Below are positions 61,451-64,000 of a DNA stretch of 64,000 bases, piece by piece. The stretch comes from Paenibacillus sinopodophylli. GTDB taxonomy: Bacteria > Bacillota > Bacilli > Paenibacillales > Paenibacillaceae. The notes below the pieces were generated by a model. That model saw nothing but the letters and a program-made list of their open reading frames with translations, ran no database searches and was not told the DNA's origin. A program made the position numbers and the translations under genes. The stretch lies in the NCBI RefSeq assembly GCF_005930355.1, contig NZ_VDBO01000001.1, positions 2,153,135-2,217,134 on the forward strand, in the 5' to 3' direction. Positions within the stretch are counted from its first letter, which is position 1, and each line of letters starts with the position of its first letter.

Positions 61451-61531
61451 AAAATGGAACTGGATATGTCACACTGTGTGGTGGGTATAAGTATAAATGG
61501 CCCATGCAGGAAAGGACGTGACGGTTCACGT

Positions 61532-62317
61532 ATGATGAAATGGCTGCTTCGTTCAATGACAGAATTAAGCTCTCGCAAGTGGATATCCCGCATAACCGGC
61601 AAGTTGGCGCAATCGACCGTCAGCCGTCGATTTATTTCACGCTTCGCCGCAGCATACGGTATTAAAACGGAGGAAGCAGAAAAACCTCTTTCACAATATA
61701 AGACGTTAAACGAGTTTTTCACCCGCCGTCTAAAACCAGGACTAAGGCCGATTCACGATGGCGCTAGTTCCCTCGTCAGTCCGGTAGACGCGCTGATCAC
61801 AGGTGCAGGTGACATTAACAGCGGCACAATCGTCAATGTAAAAGGTCAGAATTATACGATTGATGAGCTGCTAAACCAATCACCACGAACGGCTAATTAT
61901 ATGAATGGTTATTACCTCGTCCTTTATTTGAGTCCTACCGATTACCACCGCATTCACACACCTGTCCGCGGACGTGTCGTTGAACGCGAGCATATTCCAG
62001 GCAAGGTATACCCCGTTAACGATTTCGGGCTCCGTCATATGCGCCGGGTGCTTAGCCGAAACGAGCGGCTCATCACCTATATGAAGCACGAAGCAGGCGA
62101 GGCCGCCGTTGTTAAGGTTGGTGCGATGAATGTAAGCAGCATTCAATATGTGCTGCCGCTTCAAGAGGAGATGCTTAAGGGTGATGAGCTTGCTTATTTC
62201 GAGTTCGGCTCCACCGTAGTACTGCTGTTAGAGGATGGCAGCTTCAAGCCGAGAGAGAGTGGACTGCTTGGCACAAAGGTTCGAATGGGCGAGCTGCTTG
62301 GTACTCTTCACAGCTAA
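61532..62317 (+). CDS. psd: Phosphatidylserine decarboxylase
   Basis: Psd turns phosphatidylserine into phosphatidylethanolamine in the membrane. The proenzyme cleaves itself at a Gly-Ser bond; here the motif is FEFGSTVVLL (FGST in place of the common LGST) near residue 230, giving a beta chain and a small alpha chain with a pyruvoyl group. SPTDYHRIHTPVRGRV, the catalytic His region, and LNEFFTRRLKPG are conserved. The 261-aa length is that of the short Bacillus type. The open frame goes back to 61454; ATG 61532 has an AAAGGA site 15 nt upstream, a weak fit, so the start is uncertain. Confidence 0.92.
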   Translation: MMKWLLRSMTELSSRKWISRITGKLAQSTVSRRFISRFAAAYGIKTEEAEKPLSQYKTLNEFFTRRLKPGLRPIHDGASSLVSPVDALITGAGDINSGTIVNVKGQNYTIDELLNQSPRTANYMNGYYLVLYLSPTDYHRIHTPVRGRVVEREHIPGKVYPVNDFGLRHMRRVLSRNERLITYMKHEAGEAAVVKVGAMNVSSIQYVLPLQEEMLKGDELAYFEFGSTVVLLLEDGSFKPRESGLLGTKVRMGELLGTLHS

Positions 62318-62322
62318 CGACA

Positions 62323-62420
62323 CAAGCGTAAACGGCTGATATAGTCATCTGGCGGCTAAGCTAACGTTTCGTGTAGAAATATGGAGAAGTTGGCGAAATG
62401 TATCTTTTCCTTTATTTCAA
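62323..62420 (+). repeat. Dispersed double-hairpin element, copy F, degenerate
   Basis: The order CAAGCGTAAACGGCTG, TGGCGGCTAAGC, CGTTTCGTGTAGAAATATGG, and CTTTTCCTTTATTTC matches the element with many changes. The first stem is largely lost; the A/T-rich second half is better kept. Confidence 0.6.
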
Positions 62421-62464
62421 ACAAAAACCGAACGGCTCCTTACAGAGCCGTTCGGTTTTTGTTT
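62419..62464. terminator. Bidirectional terminator between psd and araC
   Basis: AAACAAAAACCGAACGGCTC pairs perfectly with GAGCCGTTCGGTTTTTGTTT around a 6-nt loop. It lies between converging genes. Confidence 0.95.
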
Positions 62465-62483
62465 GTGTCGTATTCATACATCG

Positions 62484-63272
62484 TCATCTTATTTCCGATG
62501 GACTGCGCCCCGTATACTGCTTGAACTGTCGGCTGAAAAAAAAGATGTCCCGGTAGCCCAGTGCATCCGCTACCTCTGTTACGTTCATTCCCGCATGCAT
62601 GAGCAAATGCTGTGCCCGTTCAATACGTGTGCGGATCATGTAGGTTTGTACAGACATGCCGATCAACTCTTTGAATTTCATCGAGAAGTATCGTGGCGAC
62701 AGCTGAGCACGCATGGCCAGATCCTCAACGCGATGTGCAATGCTCGGGTTCTGACGGACGAAGTTAGCCACTTCATGGATGGCCTCGGTCAACTGATTGC
62801 TCGCCTTCTTCTCCACAGGCAGCTGCTTGTCCTCTCGCAGCAAATGAATCATGAGCTGCTTCAGAACGAGCTGCGCCTCCTCCTCGGCCGCGTAGGTCTG
62901 AACAAGAAACAACCTTACGTAACGAGAGAGCATATATTCAAAGTCGACGGTGTCTTGAAATTGCCTATAGCGATTAGGCACCGCATCTATCGTTTCACTG
63001 ACGGCAAAATGAATATAGGATAATACGAGTGGACGCTGAGGATTATGAGTGGCGCTAGTGTAATCACCTGGACGAAATAAAAAGCAGCTTCCCGGTCCAA
63101 CGTCGTAGGGGGTTCCGTTAACCTCTACCTCGCCTTCTCCGCTCCATACATAAAATAAATCAAAATTAGCCATTGGCTTCTCGCGTCTTGCCCATCTCCA
63201 GCCAGGCTCGCATACGATCTTGGCAAAAGCAGGCAGTAGAACAAATGAATCCGGCGAAATGTGCAGCATCAT
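62484..63272 (-). CDS. AraC-family regulator
   Basis: A 262-aa regulator with an N-terminal cupin-like sensor domain (FYVWSGEGEVEVNGTPYDVG, GSCFLFRPGDY) and a C-terminal AraC DNA-binding domain with two helix-turn-helix units (HRVEDLAMRAQLSPRYFSMKF and NVTEVADALGYRDIFFFSRQF). It ends QYTGRSPSEIR. The ligand is probably a sugar or small molecule; nothing here names it. Two ATGs (63272, 63269) follow AGGAGG; the second has the better spacing. The target genes are not known; no sugar transporter lies in the window beside it. Confidence 0.88.
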   Translation of the reverse strand: MMLHISPDSFVLLPAFAKIVCEPGWRWARREKPMANFDLFYVWSGEGEVEVNGTPYDVGPGSCFLFRPGDYTSATHNPQRPLVLSYIHFAVSETIDAVPNRYRQFQDTVDFEYMLSRYVRLFLVQTYAAEEEAQLVLKQLMIHLLREDKQLPVEKKASNQLTEAIHEVANFVRQNPSIAHRVEDLAMRAQLSPRYFSMKFKELIGMSVQTYMIRTRIERAQHLLMHAGMNVTEVADALGYRDIFFFSRQFKQYTGRSPSEIR

Positions 63273-63386
63273 GCAACCTCCTGTACAAATCTATGCCGTC
63301 ATCATACAACAGTGGCAAAGTTTTACGCAAGCCACGTAAAATTACGAAAATATTTGCTTTGAGAATGGTTTGCAGCTCGAAAAAAA

Positions 63387-63395
63387 TGTTATAAT
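63387..63395 (+). promoter_or_regulatory. Extended -10 promoter of the aminotransferase
   Basis: TGTTATAAT is an extended -10 box (TGnTATAAT). A -35 box is weak (TTTGCA at 63369). The RNA would start near 63402 and carry element G in its leader of about 170 nt before the start at 63574. Confidence 0.55.
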
Positions 63396-63404
63396 AGCAC
63401 CCGA

Positions 63405-63506
63405 CAAGGTGAAACGGCTGTCTCTGTCCTTTGGTGGCGGTGCGCGTTTCATTCCAAGAAATTTAGAGAAGGTATAGCCTAAAGATATACTTTCCTATAT
63501 TTCAAG
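63405..63506 (+). repeat. Dispersed double-hairpin element, copy G
   Basis: A full copy: CAAGGTGAAACGGCTG, TTTGGTGGCGGTGCGCGTTTC, then GAAATTTAGAGAAGG and CTTTCCTATATTTC. It lies downstream of the promoter, in the leader of the aminotransferase message. Confidence 0.85.
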
Positions 63507-63573
63507 CGAAAATGGCTTACGCCTAATAGTATACAATCTAAAAGAATGATTTCGGAAGGATGGAATAAAGTCC

Positions 63574-64000
63574 ATGAACCCACTTGCTCATCAGTTAAAC
63601 GAGACGTTGCAATCGGAGAGTCCGAACGTCTATGCGATGTTGTCAGCCTTAGGCAAAGCGATTTATTTCCCGAAAGAGGGCATACTGAGCCAGTCCGCCG
63701 AAGCGAAGACGAAAGCAACTAAATTTAACGCTACGATCGGCATTGCAACAGAAGGCGGACAGCCTATGCATCTCAAGGTTATTCAAGAGACGCTTTCTGC
63801 TTACAATCCGAAAGATATATATGAATATGCGCCTCCAGGCGGGAAGCCCGAGCTTCGCGCTGCTTGGCGCACCAAGATGGTGAAAGACAACCCGTCGCTC
63901 GAGAGCAAGAGCTTCGGCAATCCTGTCGTAACCAACGCTTTGACTCACGGATTAAGCATTGTTGCCGATTTATTCGCGGATGCGGGAGATGCTGTTGTTA
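63574..64000 (+). CDS. Class I/II PLP-dependent aminotransferase, 3' end cut by the window
   Basis: The frame is open from ATG 63574 to the window end; 142 codons are visible. The text ATIGIATEGGQPMHLKVI (G..G, start of the fold) and EYAPPGGKPELRAAWRTKM, followed by NPVVTNALTHGLSIVADLF, is the N-terminal half of a fold type I aminotransferase; the Lys that binds PLP lies beyond the edge. In Bacillales such proteins are close to aromatic or aspartate aminotransferases; the substrate is unknown. GGAAGGA lies 13 nt upstream, a weak fit. The long leader carries element G. Confidence 0.85.
   Translation, partial: MNPLAHQLNETLQSESPNVYAMLSALGKAIYFPKEGILSQSAEAKTKATKFNATIGIATEGGQPMHLKVIQETLSAYNPKDIYEYAPPGGKPELRAAWRTKMVKDNPSLESKSFGNPVVTNALTHGLSIVADLFADAGDAVV

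Noticed and set aside
1..64000. Prophage, integron, insertion sequence or plasmid segment
   Set aside because: No integrase, transposase, phage structural gene or replication gene was seen; gene content is chromosomal housekeeping and sporulation.

Overview
This 64 kb window looks like the chromosome of an endospore-forming Bacillota, most likely Paenibacillaceae (Paenibacillus or Cohnella type). The inference rests on the many sporulation genes (gerM, a gerABC-type operon, ytrH, ytrI, ytpI, ytoI, yheA, five yheC/yheD-like genes), strong AGGAGG ribosome binding sites, frequent TTG starts, and gene orders known from Bacillus (gerM-rph-rdgB; dnaE-accD-accA-pyk-fxsA-citZ-icd-mdh). No rRNA, tRNA, CRISPR, prophage or transposase was seen. 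The first gene (asparagine synthetase) and the last (aminotransferase) are cut by the window edges.

Layout. 1-7 kb: asnB tail, rdgB, rph, gerM, a PgpA-type phosphatase, an AIM24-type protein, glpX. 7-13 kb: a beta-lactamase-fold hydrolase with a methyltransferase, then a germinant-receptor operon (gerA-gerB-gerC). 13-22 kb: an eight-gene minus-strand carotenoid operon (three CrtN/CrtI-type enzymes, a CrtM-type synthase, a CruF-type protein, a glycosyltransferase, an acyltransferase, and type 2 IPP isomerase at the end), read from a good sigma-A promoter whose -10 lies in three 11-bp tandem repeats. 22-26 kb: nagBA, a DeoR regulator with a KdgK-type kinase, a small membrane protein. 26-33 kb: recQ, mdh, icd, citZ, with a stem-loop repeat array between mdh and icd. 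33-38 kb: ppx and ppk converging and overlapping, fxsA, an acyl-CoA thioesterase. 38-50 kb: pyk, accA, accD, a second PgpA paralogue, dnaE, the sporulation genes ytrH-ytrI-ytpI and ytoI. 50-58.5 kb: an XRE regulator, yheA, and a plus-strand operon of five YheC/YheD ATP-grasp paralogues with a GNAT acetyltransferase between the fourth and fifth. 58.6-64 kb: a PPOX flavoprotein, a HAD phosphatase, a small membrane protein, a TspO-like protein, phosphatidylserine decarboxylase, an AraC regulator and a truncated aminotransferase.

The genes fall into a few working groups: central carbon flow (glpX, pyk, citZ-icd-mdh, accDA, nagBA), spore formation and germination (gerM, gerABC, ytrHI, yheCD), membrane lipids and pigments (two pgpA-like genes, psd, the crt operon, accDA), polyphosphate turnover (ppk, ppx), and DNA and RNA upkeep (dnaE, recQ, rph, rdgB).

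The features most worth a second look are the five-paralogue ATP-grasp operon, the 11-bp repeats at the carotenoid promoter (resembling operators of B12-dependent light sensors), a dispersed ~100-bp double-hairpin element present in at least six copies here, and the array of 45-46 bp stem-loop units between mdh and icd.
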